Made by a program: the position numbers and the translations under genes. From positions 1 through 64,000 of the forward strand of contig JAJVHY010000023.1 in the NCBI GenBank assembly GCA_022072455.1: a stretch of 64,000 nucleotides of DNA. Direction: 5' to 3'. This DNA comes from Verrucomicrobiia bacterium. GTDB lineage: Bacteria > Verrucomicrobiota > Verrucomicrobiia > Palsa-1439. Position 1 is the first letter of the stretch. Each line of letters begins with the position of its first letter. The notes below the pieces were generated by a model. The model was not told the DNA's origin. It saw only the letters and a program-made list of their open reading frames with translations, and searched no databases. This document shows positions 20,889 through 33,688 of the stretch, piece by piece.

Positions 20889-20915
20889 GTCGGGGCGGGG
20901 TCAACCCGCCCCGAC
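20889..20915 (+). terminator. GC-rich hairpin between rplL and rpoB (possible partial terminator)
   Basis: GTCGGGGCGGG (20889-20899) and CCCGCCCCGAC (20905-20915) pair perfectly over 11 bp with a five-base loop, then TAAAAC. The lack of a T-run fits partial termination, pausing or an RNA-processing site that lowers rpoBC relative to rplJL, as known at this spot in E. coli. Confidence 0.55.
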
Positions 20916-20951
20916 TAAAACTTAAACCGGCCGCAAGGTCGAGGAATCATA

Positions 20952-23900
20952 ATGCGCGAGCGCAAATACTACGGCAAGTTGGGTGACGTGATTGAGCCGC
21001 CTCAGTTGATTGAGGCGCAGATCAAATCTTACGAAGAGTTTTTGCAAGCCGACGTTCCGGTCAGTCGCCGGAAAATGGTTGGTCTGCAAACTGTCTTCAA
21101 AGAAGTTTTCCCGATTGAGAGCTATGACGGCCAGTCCATGCTGGACTTCGTCGACTACCAAATCGGCGACATCAAGCTGACATGGCTCGAAGCTTTGCGT
21201 GAAGGCATCACCTACAGTGCCCCTCTGCACGTCACCTTCCGTCTGAAAGACGCGAGTGGCACGAAGGAAGAAAAAGTTTACATGGGCGAAATTCCGCTCA
21301 TGACGCCGTCGGGCAGTTTTGTGATCAATGGGGCGGAGCGCGTCATTGTCAGCCAACTGCACCGTTCACCCGGCATTTGTTTTGAATCAACCATTCACAC
21401 CTCCGGTAAAGTGCTGTTTGGATTCCGGATCATTCCGGATCGCGGTACCTGGCTTGAAACTCAATTCGACCAGCACGATTTACTCAATGTTTACCTCGAC
21501 CGGCGCCATCGCCGCCGAAAGTTCCTGGTCACGACCTTCCTGCGTACGCTGGGCTACAGCAAGGACGAGGACATTCTCAAGTTGTTCTACACCATTGAAG
21601 ACGTGAAGTTGAAAGACTTCACGACCGGCGAAGAGGAAAGCACGAAGGTGCTTGTTGCCGATATTGAAGACAAAGAGAAGGGCGTGGTTGTCGCGCGCGC
21701 GTTCGAGCCGCTTACCAAGACAATGTGCAAGCAACTGCAAGACCTCGGCATTGACAAGGTCAAAGTGGTTGATACCACAGTGGACGACGGCGTCATCATC
21801 AAGTGTCTCCGCAAAGATCCGACGAAAGATACGGAAGAAGCACTCAAGGACATTTATCGCCGGTTGCGGCCGGGTGATCCGCCGACGGTGGCGAACGCCA
21901 ACGCGCTCATCAAGCGCCTCTTCTTCGACGCCCGCCGGTATGATCTTGGTCGCGTCGGCCGGTACAAGATCAACCAGAAGCTCAACCGAAATGTTGATCT
22001 CGAAAATCGCGTCCTCGAAAAGGAAGATTTGATCGAAGCGATCCGGTACGTATGCAACCTCAAGAAGGGCGAAGGTTCAGTCGACGATATTGACCACTTG
22101 GGCAGCCGACGCCTTCGGGCGGTTGGTGAATTGCTCGCGAACCAATGCCGGGTTGGGTTGGCGCGAACCGAACGCGTTGTGAAGGAACGGATGACGCTGT
22201 TTGATGTCACGACCAACGCAATGACGCCGCAGGCGCTTGTGAATCCGAAGGCTTTGTCTGCAGTCATTCGCGATTTCTTCGGTCGCAGCCAGCTCAGTCA
22301 GTTCATGGACCAGACGAATCCGCTATCCGAGATGACGCACAAGCGGCGTCTTTCGGCGCTCGGGCCGGGCGGCCTCTCGCGCGACCGTGCGGGCTTCGAA
22401 GTCCGGGACGTTCATCCCTCGCACTACGGCCGCATTTGTCCGATTGAAACACCTGAAGGCCCTAACATCGGCTTGATCAGCGCGATGTCCATCTACTGCC
22501 GGATCAATGAATTTGGTTTCATTGAAACGCCTTATCGGAAGGTGAAGGATGGCCGGGTGACGGAACAGATTGATTTTCTGACCGCCGACCAGGAAGAGAA
22601 TTATGTCGTTGCCCAAGCGAATATCAGCGTTGACGGCAAAGGACATTTCACGATTCCGAAGGTTTCGTGCCGCTACAAAGGCGACTTCATCGAAGTCGAG
22701 CCGGAGCGCGTGCATTACATGGACGTGTCGCCGAAGCAACTCGTTTCGGTCGCGGCCGGTCTGATTCCGTTCTTGGAGCATGACGACGCGAACCGCGCCT
22801 TGATGGGATCGAACATGCAACGCCAAGCCGTGCCGTTGTTGCAGAGCGAGGCGCCATTTGTGGGAACCGGCTTGGAGGGCGTCATCGCCCGTGACTCGAA
22901 GGTTTGTATTTTGGCGGAGGAAGCCGGGACGGTTGCGTCGGTGACCGCGCAACGCATTGTCATCACGAAGAATGGCGAAATGCCGGAAGGCAAGCGCAAG
23001 CTGGTGACGGATCCCGAGCACCACATTTGGGTTTATGAACTCCGGAAGTTTATGCGCTCAAATGCCGGCACCTGCTTCAACCAGAAGCCGATTGTGCAAG
23101 TCGGCGACAAGGTGAAAAAAGGGCAGGCGATTGCCGACGGTCCCGCGTGTGATGGCGGTGAACTCGCGCTCGGCCGGAACGTCCTCGTGGCGTTTATGCC
23201 GTGGTGTGGTTACAACTTCGAAGACGCGATTCTCGTCAACGAGAAGCTCGTCAAAGAGGACACGTACACCTCGATTCACGTCGAGGAATTTGAAGCCGGC
23301 GCACGCGACACCAAGCTCGGTCCGGAAGAAATCACGCGCGACATCCCCAATGTTGGCGAAGAAGCCTTGAAGAACCTCGGTCACGACGGTGTGATTCGAA
23401 TTGGCGCCGAAGTGAAGCCGGGCGACATCCTCGTCGGCAAGATCACGCCGAAGGGCGAAACCGAACTTGCGCCCGAAGAGCGTTTGCTCCGGGCGATCTT
23501 CGGCGAGAAGGCCGCCGACGTGAAAGACACGTCATTGCGCGTGCCGTCCGGAACCTACGGCATCGTGATGGACGTCAAAGTCTCTTCGCGGAAAGAGCCG
23601 ACACGTCCAAAGTTTACGCAAGGCGAAGTCCGCAAGCAGCGCAAGACGATTGAAGACGATTACAAGACGAAGTCCACGGAACTCCGGGAAGAGTTGACCG
23701 AGAAGCTCTCGAACATTCTCCTCGGTGAAAAAATTCCGCTTGATGTTGTGAACAGCGAAACCGGTGAAATCATCATCCCGGCCAATCGCAAAATCACCAA
23801 GACCCTCCTCCGCAAGCTCGCGAGTGTGTACGACCGGATCGAAATTGATCCGTCGCCGATCCGCATCAAGATTCGCGAGATCATCGGCGAGTTTGAGCAT

Positions 23901-24740
23901 CGGTTCAGTGAACTCAACCTCGAACACGATCGCAAGAGTGAGCAGATTGAAAGCGGGGAAGATGTCGAGCCCGGCATCATCAAGCAGGTGAAGGTCTACG
24001 TCGCCAGCAAGCGCAAGCTGGGTGTTGGCGATAAGATGGCCGGCCGTCATGGAAATAAGGGTGTCATTGCGAAGATTCTCCCCGAAGAAGACATGCCGTT
24101 CCTCGTGGACGGCCAGCCGGTGGACATCGTATTGAATCCACTCGGCGTCCCGAGCCGGATGAACGTCGGACAGGTTCTCGAAACGCACCTCGGCGTCGCG
24201 GCCAAAGCGCTTGGTTTCAACTTCTGTTCGCCGGTGTTCGATGGCGTGACGGAAAAAGAAATTAAGAGCATGTTGACCGACGCACGGAAGCTCGAAAACT
24301 TCGAGTGGGTCACGACGCACGGCAAGACCCATCTGTACGACGGTCGCACCGGCGACCGGTTCGACCAAGAAGTTGTCGTTGGCTACATCTACCTGTTGAA
24401 GCTCCACCACTTGGTGGCCGACAAGATTCACGCGCGCGCGGTCGGACCGTACTCACTCGTCACGCAACAGCCGCTCGGCGGCAAGGCGCAATACGGCGGC
24501 CAACGTTTCGGTGAAATGGAAGTCTGGGCGATGGAAGCCTACGGTGCGGCTTATGCGTTGCAGGAATTGCTCACGGTTAAATCCGATGACGTACAAGGTC
24601 GCACCCGGATTTATGAATCCATCGTAAAAGGCGAAAACATCCTCGAAGCCGGCACCCCGGAATCGTTCAACGTGTTGATGAAAGAAATGCAGAGTCTCTG
24701 TCTCGACGTCCGCGTCGGCCACAACTCAGGTGACAAGTAA
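20952..24740 (+). CDS. rpoB: DNA-directed RNA polymerase subunit beta
   Basis: 1262 residues. Core motifs: the rifampicin region [28 protein letters not shown] (split here as [11 protein letters not shown] and [10 protein letters not shown]) with the usual Asp, His and Ser that confer sensitivity, then [51 protein letters not shown], and the C-terminal [18 protein letters not shown]. No large lineage-specific insert is obvious. Start [13 protein letters not shown] follows a hairpin and a GAGGAATCATA leader. rpoC starts three bases downstream. Confidence 0.97.
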   Translation: MRERKYYGKLGDVIEPPQLIEAQIKSYEEFLQADVPVSRRKMVGLQTVFKEVFPIESYDGQSMLDFVDYQIGDIKLTWLEALREGITYSAPLHVTFRLKDASGTKEEKVYMGEIPLMTPSGSFVINGAERVIVSQLHRSPGICFESTIHTSGKVLFGFRIIPDRGTWLETQFDQHDLLNVYLDRRHRRRKFLVTTFLRTLGYSKDEDILKLFYTIEDVKLKDFTTGEEESTKVLVADIEDKEKGVVVARAFEPLTKTMCKQLQDLGIDKVKVVDTTVDDGVIIKCLRKDPTKDTEEALKDIYRRLRPGDPPTVANANALIKRLFFDARRYDLGRVGRYKINQKLNRNVDLENRVLEKEDLIEAIRYVCNLKKGEGSVDDIDHLGSRRLRAVGELLANQCRVGLARTERVVKERMTLFDVTTNAMTPQALVNPKALSAVIRDFFGRSQLSQFMDQTNPLSEMTHKRRLSALGPGGLSRDRAGFEVRDVHPSHYGRICPIETPEGPNIGLISAMSIYCRINEFGFIETPYRKVKDGRVTEQIDFLTADQEENYVVAQANISVDGKGHFTIPKVSCRYKGDFIEVEPERVHYMDVSPKQLVSVAAGLIPFLEHDDANRALMGSNMQRQAVPLLQSEAPFVGTGLEGVIARDSKVCILAEEAGTVASVTAQRIVITKNGEMPEGKRKLVTDPEHHIWVYELRKFMRSNAGTCFNQKPIVQVGDKVKKGQAIADGPACDGGELALGRNVLVAFMPWCGYNFEDAILVNEKLVKEDTYTSIHVEEFEAGARDTKLGPEEITRDIPNVGEEALKNLGHDGVIRIGAEVKPGDILVGKITPKGETELAPEERLLRAIFGEKAADVKDTSLRVPSGTYGIVMDVKVSSRKEPTRPKFTQGEVRKQRKTIEDDYKTKSTELREELTEKLSNILLGEKIPLDVVNSETGEIIIPANRKITKTLLRKLASVYDRIEIDPSPIRIKIREIIGEFEHRFSELNLEHDRKSEQIESGEDVEPGIIKQVKVYVASKRKLGVGDKMAGRHGNKGVIAKILPEEDMPFLVDGQPVDIVLNPLGVPSRMNVGQVLETHLGVAAKALGFNFCSPVFDGVTEKEIKSMLTDARKLENFEWVTTHGKTHLYDGRTGDRFDQEVVVGYIYLLKLHHLVADKIHARAVGPYSLVTQQPLGGKAQYGGQRFGEMEVWAMEAYGAAYALQELLTVKSDDVQGRTRIYESIVKGENILEAGTPESFNVLMKEMQSLCLDVRVGHNSGDK

Positions 24741-24742
24741 AT

Positions 24743-27700
24743 ATGAGCACCATTAAAGCTCCTGCTACCCCCACACCGTCGGCCCCACCGACTTCCGCCA
24801 CCGCGGCCGCCCGTGCCGCGTTGGGGTTGGAAAAATCCGAAGCGTTCGACAATGTCAGCATCGGCATTGCGGCACCGGATGTCATCCGCTCTTGGTCGCA
24901 TGGGGAAGTCAAGAACCCGGAAACGATCAACTATCGGACCTTCAAGCCCGAAAAAGGTGGATTGTTCTGTGAACGAATCTTCGGACCGGTACGTGACTGG
25001 GAATGTAATTGCGGCAAGTACAAACGGATCAAGCATCGCGGTGTCATCTGCGACCGGTGCGGCGTCGAGGTCACACTCGCCCGCGTTCGCCGGGAGCGCA
25101 TGGGGCACATCGAACTCGCGGTGCCGGTCAGCCACATCTGGTTCTTCAAATCCATGCCGTCCCGCGTGGGTTTGATGCTCGACATGACCGCGCGTGAACT
25201 TGAACGCGTGCTTTATTACGAAGACTACGTTGTCATTGACGAAGGGAAAACTCCGCTCCAACCGAAGCAGTTGCTGACGGAAATGGAATGCCGCGAAGCA
25301 CGCGAACAATACGGTGATGGGTTCGTCGCCAAGATGGGCGCGGAAGCGGTCAAGGAATTGCTCACCAAGATTGACCTGCGCAAGACAGCGCACGATTTGG
25401 AGCATCAGCTCGATACAACCAAGAGCAAGCAGATCAAAAAGAAGGTTGCCAAGCGTCTCAAAATCATCAAGGCGTTCATCGCCACCAAGATGCGGCCAGA
25501 GTGGTTGATTCTCGAAGTGTTGCCGGTGATTCCGCCGGATTTGCGCCCACTCGTGCCTCTCGAAGGCGGACGGTTTGCCACCAGTGATTTGAATGATCTG
25601 TACCGGCGTGTCATCAACCGGAACAACCGGTTGAAGAACCTGCTCCAACTCCGCACGCCTGACGTCATCATCCGGAATGAAAAGCGAATGTTGCAGGAAG
25701 CCGTGGATGCGTTGCTCGACAATGGCCGGCACGGCCGCCCAGTGACGGGCGCAGGTGGTCGGTCGCTCAAATCGCTCGCTGATATGCTAAAGGGCAAGTC
25801 GGGCCGTTTCCGGCAAAACTTGCTTGGTAAGCGGGTCGATTATTCGGGCCGGTCGGTCATCGTCATTGGGCCGGAATTGAAGCTGAACCAATGCGGCTTG
25901 CCGAAGAAGATGGCGCTCGTGTTGTTTGAGCCATTCATCATCAAGCGGCTTCGCGAGATGGGCCTCGTTCATACGATCCGGTCGGCAAAGAAGATGATTG
26001 AACGCCAATCGCCGGAAGTCTGGGACATCCTCGACGAAGTCACCAAGGGCCACCCCGTATTGCTCAACCGCGCCCCAACATTGCACCGACTTTCGATTCA
26101 GGCGTTTGAACCGCAGCTTATTGAAGGCGACGCGATCCGTATTCACCCGCTCGTCTGTACTGCGTATAATGCGGACTTCGACGGCGACCAGATGGCCGTC
26201 CACGTTCCCTTGTCAATCGAAGCGCAGATGGAAGCGCGGATGCTGATGTTGGCGACGAACAATATCTTCTCGCCCTCCTCTGGCAAGCCGATCATGACGC
26301 CGACGCAGGATATCGCGCTTGGAATCTATTACCTGACGAACCCTGGCAAGGACAAGGTGGCGGCTGGCGCACGGACGAAACTTTTTGGCAGCGCCGAGGA
26401 AGTGTTTTTCTGTCGCGATGAGAAAGATGTTTCAATTCACGAGAAGATCCGACTGAAGAATCCTGATTATGGTCGGAAGACCGTTTACGGCGATGCCGTT
26501 GCGAAAGTGATTGAGACAACAGTCGGCCGCGTACTCTTTAACGAGATCTGGCCGGCTGAGCTCGGCTTCCATAACAAGACTGTCAACAAGGGGGCCCTCG
26601 GCGAAATCATCTGGCAATGTTACCGGACTGCGGGACAGGCGAAGACTGTTGAGGTGCTCGACAAGTTGAAAGCGCTCGGTTTTGACTCCGCGACCAAAGC
26701 CGGTATCTCAATCGGGATTGACGACATGATTGTCCCGAAGGAGAAAAACGAAGTCATCGGTGCCGCGCAAAAGGACGTGGGTGAAGTCGAGAAGCAATAT
26801 CGGCGCGGGATCATTACCGACGGCGAGCGTTACAATAAGATCATCGATATCTGGACGCACGCGACCGACAAGATCAGTTCGATCATGTACTCTGCGATGG
26901 AGCACAACAGCGGCAAGCCTGAACTCAATCCCGTGTTTACCATGGTGGATTCCAAGGCGCGGGGTTCGAAGCAACAGATTCGCCAATTGGCCGGTATGCG
27001 TGGTTTGATGGCCAAGCCGTCGGGTGAAATCATTGAACGGCCGATTCTCTCGAATTTCCGTGAAGGTCTGTCGGTGCTTGAGTACTTCATCTCGACGCAC
27101 GGTGCGCGGAAAGGTTTGGCGGATACGGCGCTCAAGACCGCGGACTCCGGTTACCTCACGCGGAAGCTCGTGGATGTGGCGCAGGATGTCATTATCCTTC
27201 AGGAGGATTGTGGCACCGTCAACGGGATCATCGTCAAGCCGATTTACGAAGGCGAAGATGAAATCGTCAAGCTCAGTGAACGGATTGTTGGGCGCGTGGC
27301 AGCTGAGGACATTACTGATCCGCTGACCAAGAAAAAACTGCTCAAAGCCGGCACGGAAATTGATGAAGCCGCCGCCGAAGCCGTTGGCAAGCTCGGATTG
27401 GAGCGTATCAAGATTCGGTCGGTGCTGACTTGTGAATCGCGCCGGGGTGTTTGCGCGCTGTGTTACGGTCGTAATCTCGCGACGAGCAAGCCGGTCAAGA
27501 TCGGTGATGCGGTCGGAATTATTGCGGCGCAATCGATTGGTGAACCAGGCACGCAGCTGACGATGCGGACGTTTCACATCGGTGGAACGGCCAGTCAGGT
27601 GTTTAAGCAGCCGCAAATCAAGGCCAAGAACGACGGTATTGTCCGGTATCATGATGTGCGGGCCGTCAAGCGCATTGAAGGCAACTGGGTCGTTCTGAAC

Positions 27701-28915
27701 AAGAACAGTCAAGTGGCGATCTACAATGACGAGGGCCGAGAACTCGAGCGATACACGATTGTTGTTGGCGCGGAAATCAGCGTGCCGGATGGTGGCCGCT
27801 CCAAGAAGGGCGAAATCTTCGTTCAGTGGGATCCCTACAACGTGCCGGTCTTGTCGGAAGTTGCCGGCGTAGTGAAATTCCATGACATCATCGAAGGCAT
27901 CACGGTTAAGCGTGAACTCGACGAAGCGACCGGACTGATGGGAACTGTCGTCATCGAACACAAGGAAGATTTGCATCCGCAGATCAATCTGGTCAACGAT
28001 GCCGGCGAAGTGCTCGCGTTCTACAGCATCCCGGCCGGTGCTCACATCGTTGTCGAAGAGGGTAACAAGGTGCAAGCCGGTGGGTTGATGGCCAAGACAC
28101 CGCGTAAGGTTTTCAAAACGAAAGACATTACTGGCGGTCTACCGCGGGTGGCGGAATTGTTTGAAGCCCGGCGTCCCAAAGATGCTGCGGAGATCGCGAA
28201 GATAGATGGGATTGTGGATTTTGCCGGTACGGCGCGTGGAAAGCGGCGAATCCTCGTCAAAGATGCCAAGTCTGGCGCTGAGGAAGAGCACCTGATTCCG
28301 ATCTCGAAACACATCATTGTATTCCGCGGCGACGCGGTCAAGAAAGGGCAGCAGTTAACGGAAGGACCAGTTGTGCCGCATGAAGTCCTCGAAGTTTGCG
28401 GCCCACAAGACTTGCAGGAATATCTCGTCAACGAAGTCCAAGAAGTTTATCGGCTGCAGGGCGTCGAAATCAATGACAAGCACATTGAAATTATCGTCCG
28501 TCAGATGTTGCGAAAAATTCGCATCATCGAACCAGGGGACACCAAGTTCCTTTGGGATGACCAGGTTGACAAGATTCGCTTTGAAGAAGAAAACAAGCGA
28601 GTCGCGGAAGCGGGCGGCAAACCTGCAGAAGGGCAACCGGTGTTGCTCGGAATTACAAAGGCGTCGCTCTCGACAGAGTCTTTCATTAGCGCGGCATCAT
28701 TCCAAGATACGACACGCGTCTTGACTGAGGCGGCCACGCATGGCCGGGTGGACACGTTGCGAGGGTTCAAGGAAAATGTGATCATGGGGCATCTGATTCC
28801 GGCTGGAACTGGTTACTTCAAGCATCGCAATGTGAAAGTGGTGCAATTGGGTGAGCCCGTCGAACAGCCAATTTTGGAACCAATCACCGAGCAACCAACG
28901 GAGAATCTTAATTAA
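24743..28915 (+). CDS. rpoC: DNA-directed RNA polymerase subunit beta'
   Basis: 1390 residues, catalytic subunit. N-terminal zinc site CNCG...CDRC; the active-site [12 protein letters not shown] with three Mg-binding Asp; the second zinc cluster ([14 protein letters not shown]); the trigger loop [11 protein letters not shown]; and the C-terminal [17 protein letters not shown]. The first ~25 residues ([19 protein letters not shown]) are a low-complexity Pro/Ala/Thr extension before the conserved start. It closes the rpoBC unit; rpsL follows after 84 bases. Confidence 0.97.
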   Translation: MSTIKAPATPTPSAPPTSATAAARAALGLEKSEAFDNVSIGIAAPDVIRSWSHGEVKNPETINYRTFKPEKGGLFCERIFGPVRDWECNCGKYKRIKHRGVICDRCGVEVTLARVRRERMGHIELAVPVSHIWFFKSMPSRVGLMLDMTARELERVLYYEDYVVIDEGKTPLQPKQLLTEMECREAREQYGDGFVAKMGAEAVKELLTKIDLRKTAHDLEHQLDTTKSKQIKKKVAKRLKIIKAFIATKMRPEWLILEVLPVIPPDLRPLVPLEGGRFATSDLNDLYRRVINRNNRLKNLLQLRTPDVIIRNEKRMLQEAVDALLDNGRHGRPVTGAGGRSLKSLADMLKGKSGRFRQNLLGKRVDYSGRSVIVIGPELKLNQCGLPKKMALVLFEPFIIKRLREMGLVHTIRSAKKMIERQSPEVWDILDEVTKGHPVLLNRAPTLHRLSIQAFEPQLIEGDAIRIHPLVCTAYNADFDGDQMAVHVPLSIEAQMEARMLMLATNNIFSPSSGKPIMTPTQDIALGIYYLTNPGKDKVAAGARTKLFGSAEEVFFCRDEKDVSIHEKIRLKNPDYGRKTVYGDAVAKVIETTVGRVLFNEIWPAELGFHNKTVNKGALGEIIWQCYRTAGQAKTVEVLDKLKALGFDSATKAGISIGIDDMIVPKEKNEVIGAAQKDVGEVEKQYRRGIITDGERYNKIIDIWTHATDKISSIMYSAMEHNSGKPELNPVFTMVDSKARGSKQQIRQLAGMRGLMAKPSGEIIERPILSNFREGLSVLEYFISTHGARKGLADTALKTADSGYLTRKLVDVAQDVIILQEDCGTVNGIIVKPIYEGEDEIVKLSERIVGRVAAEDITDPLTKKKLLKAGTEIDEAAAEAVGKLGLERIKIRSVLTCESRRGVCALCYGRNLATSKPVKIGDAVGIIAAQSIGEPGTQLTMRTFHIGGTASQVFKQPQIKAKNDGIVRYHDVRAVKRIEGNWVVLNKNSQVAIYNDEGRELERYTIVVGAEISVPDGGRSKKGEIFVQWDPYNVPVLSEVAGVVKFHDIIEGITVKRELDEATGLMGTVVIEHKEDLHPQINLVNDAGEVLAFYSIPAGAHIVVEEGNKVQAGGLMAKTPRKVFKTKDITGGLPRVAELFEARRPKDAAEIAKIDGIVDFAGTARGKRRILVKDAKSGAEEEHLIPISKHIIVFRGDAVKKGQQLTEGPVVPHEVLEVCGPQDLQEYLVNEVQEVYRLQGVEINDKHIEIIVRQMLRKIRIIEPGDTKFLWDDQVDKIRFEEENKRVAEAGGKPAEGQPVLLGITKASLSTESFISAASFQDTTRVLTEAATHGRVDTLRGFKENVIMGHLIPAGTGYFKHRNVKVVQLGEPVEQPILEPITEQPTENLN

Positions 28916-28928
28916 GTTAGGAAAGGGC

Positions 28929-28958
28929 TTGCGTAAAAGTCACGGAACGTGATAGCTT
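28929..28958 (+). promoter_or_regulatory. Weak candidate internal promoter before rpsL
   Basis: TTGCGT (28929-28934) and a GATAGCTT box (28951-28958) lie in the 84-base rpoC-rpsL gap. They are followed by a short TTCGGT-GAG-ACCGAA hairpin just before the rpsL ribosome-binding site (GAAGGAA). Matches are modest. Confidence 0.3.
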
Positions 28959-28999
28959 GCGCGCTCTTTCGGTGAGACCGAAGGAACACATTTTAGACA

Positions 29000-29398
29000 A
29001 TGCCAACGATTAACCAACTCATTCGCAAGGGACGGTCACTGCTGAAATCGCGGTCGAAGTCGCCCGCACTAAAGGGGTGTCCCCAACGACGCGGTGTATG
29101 TTTGCAAGTGATGACGCGTACACCGAAAAAGCCGAATTCCGCCTTGCGGAAAGTGGCGAAGGTGCGGCTGACCAACGGCGTGGAAGTGATTGCCTACATT
29201 CCTGACGAAGGTCACAACTTGCAGGAGCACTCGATTGTGTTGATCCGCGGCGGACGGGTGAAGGATTTACCGGGTGTCCGCTATCACATCGTGCGCGGGA
29301 CGCTCGATGCGATGGGCGTTGAGAAGCGCCGCCGCAGCCGGTCAAAATATGGTGTGAAACGTCCCAAGGAAGGCGCTGCCAAACCGGCAGCGAGTTAA
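29000..29398 (+). CDS. rpsL: 30S ribosomal protein S12
   Basis: 132 residues; decoding-centre protein. [10 protein letters not shown] and [16 protein letters not shown] are intact, with the lysines that give streptomycin sensitivity in place. C-terminal tail [19 protein letters not shown]. First gene of the str segment; rpsG follows nine bases later. Confidence 0.97.
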   Translation: MPTINQLIRKGRSLLKSRSKSPALKGCPQRRGVCLQVMTRTPKKPNSALRKVAKVRLTNGVEVIAYIPDEGHNLQEHSIVLIRGGRVKDLPGVRYHIVRGTLDAMGVEKRRRSRSKYGVKRPKEGAAKPAAS

Positions 29399-29406
29399 TT
29401 TGAGTT

Positions 29407-29877
29407 ATGCGTAGACGTCGCTCTGAAAAACGACCCCGCGTTTTGGATCCGCGTTTTGGCAGTCCGTTGGTGACGCGGATGATCAACACCGTCATGCGCG
29501 GCGGCAAAAAGTCCGTGGCTGAACGCGTGGTGTATGCGGCTTTTGACAAGATCGCCAATAAGAACAAGGAGAAAAGTCCGCTGGAAGTTCTCCAAGTTGC
29601 AATGGACAATGTGCGGCCAAAGCTGGAAGTAAAATCCCGGCGGGTCGGTGGCGCGAACTATCAGGTGCCGGTTGAGGTTTCTAGTGACCGCCAAGAGGCT
29701 TTGGCCTTGCGGTGGATAATTGACTATGCAAAAGCGCGCAAAGGAACAGGAATGACTGATGCCTTGGCCGCTGAAATATTGGACGCAGCCAATAATACCG
29801 GGTCGTCCGTTAAGAAGCGCGAAGATATGCATAAGATGGCGCAAGCCAATCGAGCTTTTGCGCATTATCGCTGGTAG
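29407..29877 (+). CDS. rpsG: 30S ribosomal protein S7
   Basis: 156 residues; nucleates assembly of the 30S head and lines the E site. Typical [19 protein letters not shown] start, [12 protein letters not shown], and C-terminal [21 protein letters not shown]. The 61-base gap to fusA has no recognisable S7-binding mimic to my eye. Confidence 0.97.
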   Translation: MRRRRSEKRPRVLDPRFGSPLVTRMINTVMRGGKKSVAERVVYAAFDKIANKNKEKSPLEVLQVAMDNVRPKLEVKSRRVGGANYQVPVEVSSDRQEALALRWIIDYAKARKGTGMTDALAAEILDAANNTGSSVKKREDMHKMAQANRAFAHYRW

Positions 29878-29938
29878 TCCGCTGATAATCACGAGAACAA
29901 GAGTACAGGATTCGTTTCGTCAAATTTTAGAACAGACC

Positions 29939-32110
29939 ATGGAAGCCGTCGCTGAAAAAGATAAAACGCAGACCACTGCGAAAAGTCGTTCTGATGTGAA
30001 CCGCAAGGTCACACTCGAACGGACGCGCAACATCGGCATCTGCGCGCACATTGACGCCGGCAAGACGACGACGACCGAGCGCGTGCTCTATTATACCGGT
30101 AAGGTCTACAAGATCGGTGAAGTGCACGAAGGCACCGCCACCATGGACTGGATGGAGCAGGAGCAGGAGCGGGGGATTACAATCACCAGCGCGGCAACGA
30201 CCTGTTTTTGGCGCGACCATCGCATCAACATCATTGATACACCTGGTCATGTGGATTTTACTGTCGAAGTTGAGCGCAGTTTGCGCGTGCTTGATGGCGC
30301 CTGCGCCGTGTTCTGTGCGGTGGGTGGTGTCGAGCCGCAATCCGAAACCGTGTGGCGCCAAGCGAACAAGTACAAAGTTCCGCGCATTGCATTCGTTAAC
30401 AAGATGGACCGGACGGGTGCTGATTTTGAAGCGGCGGTGGCCCAGATGCGCGAGCGGTTGGCAGCGAATGCCATACCGATTCAGTTGCCGATTGGCAAAG
30501 AGGCAGGTTTCAAGGGGATTATCGATTTGGTTCGAATGCAGGCTCACATCTGGACGGGAGAAGAGCTGGGCGCGAAATTCGACATAGCTGACATTCCATC
30601 CGACTTGCTCGAAGCGGCGAAATCAGCCCACAACAAACTCGTTGAGGCCGTTGCGGACAAAGATGAAGCGACGGGTAACCTTTATCTGGAGGGCAAAGAA
30701 ATTTCGCCCGACGCTTTGCAGGCCGGTATTCGGCGTTGCGTCATTTCGAACACGATCGTGCCGGTGATTTGTGGCGCGGCGTTCAAGAACAAGGGTGTTC
30801 AACCCTTGCTCGATGCAGTCATCAACTATCTGCCGTCGCCAGTTGATATTGAGCATGTGATCGGAACGAATCCCGACACGAAAGCTGAAGAGAAGCGTGT
30901 CGCCGATGATAATGCGCCTTTTGCGGCGCTGGCATTTAAGCTTTGGACCGACCCGTACGCTGGGCGTTTAATTTTCTTTCGTACCTACTCCGGTAAGGTC
31001 ACCAAGGGTTCGTCAGTATACAATCCGCGCAACAACAAGCGTGAACGAATCGGTCGCTTGCTGGAAATGCATGCGAATCACCGTCAGGAAATCGAGACAG
31101 TTTATTCTGGTGATATTGGCGCGTTGGTTGGGCTCAAGAATGTGACCACCGGTGACACCTTGTGCGACGAAGACCACCCGATTTTACTTGAGTCAATTAC
31201 GTTCCCAGAACCGGTCATTTCCATGGCCATTGAGCCGAACACGAAGGCTGATCGCGACAAGATGGCGACAGCTTTGCAGCGGTTGGCTGAAGAAGATCCG
31301 ACCTTCCGGCTCAATACAGACCAAGAAACCGGTCAGACGATTATCTCGGGGATGGGTGAGTTGCATCTCGACATCATCAAAGACCGGATGTTTCGCGAAT
31401 TTAACGTTGGTGCAACGGCCGGTAAGCCACAGGTTGCCTACCGAGAAACGATTACGAAAGCTTCCGAGGGTGAGGGAAAATTCATCCGCCAGTCGGGGGG
31501 GCGTGGTCAATACGGTCATGCCTGTGTCACAATGGAGCCGGGTGAAGCAGGCTCTGGCGTTGTAGTTGAGGACAAGGTTGTTGGTGGGGCAATTCCCCGC
31601 GAATTTATCGGCGCCGTGGAAGACGGCATTATTGAAGCCGCGCTAACCGGGGTGCTTGCTGGATACCCGATGGTTGACGTCAAAGTAGCGATTGTTGACG
31701 GAACATTTCACGAGGTGGACAGTTCAGAACTCGCTTTCAAGATGGCTGGGATTTTCGCCTTCAAGGATGCCTGCAAAAAAGCCGCGCCGATCATGTTGGA
31801 ACCGATCATGTCGGTGGAAGCCATTACCCCGGAAGAACACATGGGTGATGTTGTTGGCGACTTGAATAGCCGCCGCGGTCGGATTAGCAGTATCGAAGCG
31901 CGTTCCAATTCCCAAATCATTCACGCGCAGGTGCCGCTCGCGCAAATGTTCGGGTACGCCACTGCTCTTCGCTCGTTGAGCAAAGGCCGCGCGAGTTATT
32001 CGATGGAGCCGTTGAACTTCCAGAAAGTGCCGGAGAATATCCTTCAGGAAATTATGGCCAAGAACGCCGGCCAACCGGCGCAGCGGGCGGGTCAGGAAAA
32101 GAAGAAATGA
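29939..32110 (+). CDS. fusA: Translation elongation factor G
   Basis: 723 residues; GTPase that drives tRNA-mRNA translocation. [12 protein letters not shown] (P-loop), [12 protein letters not shown] (normal switch I, unlike EF-Tu here), [26 protein letters not shown]; domain IV has GGRGQYGHA. Start ATG 29939 ([11 protein letters not shown]) is preferred; the frame is open further upstream but overlaps rpsG. The end overlaps rpsJ by four bases (ATGA), fusing the str and S10 segments. Confidence 0.96.
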   Translation: MEAVAEKDKTQTTAKSRSDVNRKVTLERTRNIGICAHIDAGKTTTTERVLYYTGKVYKIGEVHEGTATMDWMEQEQERGITITSAATTCFWRDHRINIIDTPGHVDFTVEVERSLRVLDGACAVFCAVGGVEPQSETVWRQANKYKVPRIAFVNKMDRTGADFEAAVAQMRERLAANAIPIQLPIGKEAGFKGIIDLVRMQAHIWTGEELGAKFDIADIPSDLLEAAKSAHNKLVEAVADKDEATGNLYLEGKEISPDALQAGIRRCVISNTIVPVICGAAFKNKGVQPLLDAVINYLPSPVDIEHVIGTNPDTKAEEKRVADDNAPFAALAFKLWTDPYAGRLIFFRTYSGKVTKGSSVYNPRNNKRERIGRLLEMHANHRQEIETVYSGDIGALVGLKNVTTGDTLCDEDHPILLESITFPEPVISMAIEPNTKADRDKMATALQRLAEEDPTFRLNTDQETGQTIISGMGELHLDIIKDRMFREFNVGATAGKPQVAYRETITKASEGEGKFIRQSGGRGQYGHACVTMEPGEAGSGVVVEDKVVGGAIPREFIGAVEDGIIEAALTGVLAGYPMVDVKVAIVDGTFHEVDSSELAFKMAGIFAFKDACKKAAPIMLEPIMSVEAITPEEHMGDVVGDLNSRRGRISSIEARSNSQIIHAQVPLAQMFGYATALRSLSKGRASYSMEPLNFQKVPENILQEIMAKNAGQPAQRAGQEKKK

Positions 32111-32415
32111 ACAATCAGCGTATCAGAATCCGCCTCAAGGGCTACGATCACCGGTTGCTCGATCAGTCAGCCCACGAGATCGTCGAAACCGCCAAGCGCA
32201 CCGGAGCGAAGGTGGCCGGGCCGATTCCATTGCCAACCGATATTTGGCGGCATACAGTCAATCGTTCGCCGCATTCGGACAAGAAGTCCATGGAGTCATT
32301 TGAAATGCGAACCCACAAGCGGTTGCTGGACATCATTGATCCAACTGCCAAAACCGTGGACGAGCTCAAGAAACTTAACTTGCCGGCGGGCGTGGATATC
32401 ACGATTAAGATTTAG
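32107..32415 (+). CDS. rpsJ: 30S ribosomal protein S10 (NusE)
   Basis: 102 residues; head protein of the 30S subunit and NusG partner. [23 protein letters not shown] and the [11 protein letters not shown] segment are typical. Its ATG overlaps the fusA stop. In E. coli a long S10 leader, target of L4 repression, precedes this gene; here no leader can exist. Confidence 0.97.
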   Translation: MNNQRIRIRLKGYDHRLLDQSAHEIVETAKRTGAKVAGPIPLPTDIWRHTVNRSPHSDKKSMESFEMRTHKRLLDIIDPTAKTVDELKKLNLPAGVDITIKI

Positions 32416-32423
32416 GTTTTGTC

Positions 32424-33062
32424 ATGGAACTTCTCGGTAAAAAAATTGGAATGACACAGGTTTTTGACGCGAAAGGGAACTTCATTGGTGTAACTGTTAT
32501 TGAAGTTGGTCCCTGCACCGTCTTGCAAAAGAAGGATGCGAAGTCGGACGGCTACAATGCGGTGCAGCTTGGATTTGGCACTAAGAAAGAACGCACCGCG
32601 ACGAAGCCGATGCTCGGCCATTGCAAGAAGGCCAACGCGGCCCCGGCGGCCCATATTCGCGAATACCGGACGCCTGAACCGGTTGCGTTTAATGTCGGCG
32701 ACAAAATCACCGTGAAAGAGTTTCAACCTGGCCAATTCGTGGATGTTATCGGCACGAGCAAGGGGAAGGGTTTTCAAGGTGTCGTGCGGCGGCATAAGTT
32801 TGCTGGTGGCGACATGACTCACGGTGCGAAGGGGTGGCACCGGCGGAGTGGTGCAATCGGTCAGCGTCTCTTCCCGGGGCGTGTTTTCAAGAACATGCGC
32901 ATGCCCGGGCATATGGGTCATACGAAAATCACCACGCAAAATTTGAAAGTCGTTCAGGTTCGCGAGGCTGACAATGTTCTCCTGATTCAAGGGGCAGTAC
33001 CCGGCCACACCGGCGCATTGGTCGTAGTGCGGCACGCGATTAAGAAGACAAAGGCGGCATGA
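32424..33062 (+). CDS. rplC: 50S ribosomal protein L3
   Basis: 212 residues; starts at the 23S rRNA assembly origin and reaches the peptidyl-transferase centre. MELLGKKIGMTQVF start, TSKGKGFQGVVRRHKF and the GAIGQR loop, where a conserved Gln is methylated in some bacteria. Overlaps rplD by four bases (ATGA). Confidence 0.97.
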   Translation: MELLGKKIGMTQVFDAKGNFIGVTVIEVGPCTVLQKKDAKSDGYNAVQLGFGTKKERTATKPMLGHCKKANAAPAAHIREYRTPEPVAFNVGDKITVKEFQPGQFVDVIGTSKGKGFQGVVRRHKFAGGDMTHGAKGWHRRSGAIGQRLFPGRVFKNMRMPGHMGHTKITTQNLKVVQVREADNVLLIQGAVPGHTGALVVVRHAIKKTKAA

Positions 33063-33688
33063 AAATTTCAGTAATTACAACGGCCGGTACGGCGAAAGGC
33101 GAAGTCGAAATCGCTGACGAGTTGCTCATCAAAAATGGCAAAGGATCGCAAGCCGTGCATGATGCAGTGACGGCCTACCGGGCCAATCAGCGCCAAGGCA
33201 CATCGAAGGTAAAACAGATCGGGGATGTGCATGGCAGCGGCAAGAAACCGTGGCGGCAAAAAGGCACCGGTCGCGCACGCGCTGGTTCATTTGCTTCCCC
33301 GATTTGGCGGGGTGGCGGGGTCGTGTTTGGTCCGCATCCACGCGATTACACGATTACTGTCCCGAAAAAAGTCAAAGCACTAGCGTTTCGCAAGGCGCTC
33401 AGTGAACGTCTCATTGCCGGTGATGTGGTGGTTGTGGATGAACTCAAGGTCAACAGTCCGAAGACGAAGGATTTTGTTGGGCTGATCAGCAAGATCGTTG
33501 CAGCCAAGGGGGCGACTTTGGTGGTTACCGATGTTGTTGATAAGAATTTGAAACTGGCGGCCCGCAATTTGCCGTCAGTCTTGGTTGAACCGGCAGATTC
33601 AGTCAACACCTATGAGTTATTGCGTTTCGATAAAATTGTGGCGACGCGAGCGGGATTCGAAAAATTGGCGACTCGGGTAAGCAAGTAA
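33059..33688 (+). CDS. rplD: 50S ribosomal protein L4
   Basis: 209 residues; its extended loop (WRQKGTGRARAGSFASPIW followed by RGGG) lines the exit tunnel. C-terminal domain NTYELLRFDKIVATRAGFEKL. In enterobacteria L4 represses the S10 operon, but that leader is missing here. One-base overlap with rplW. Confidence 0.97.
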   Translation: MKISVITTAGTAKGEVEIADELLIKNGKGSQAVHDAVTAYRANQRQGTSKVKQIGDVHGSGKKPWRQKGTGRARAGSFASPIWRGGGVVFGPHPRDYTITVPKKVKALAFRKALSERLIAGDVVVVDELKVNSPKTKDFVGLISKIVAAKGATLVVTDVVDKNLKLAARNLPSVLVEPADSVNTYELLRFDKIVATRAGFEKLATRVSK

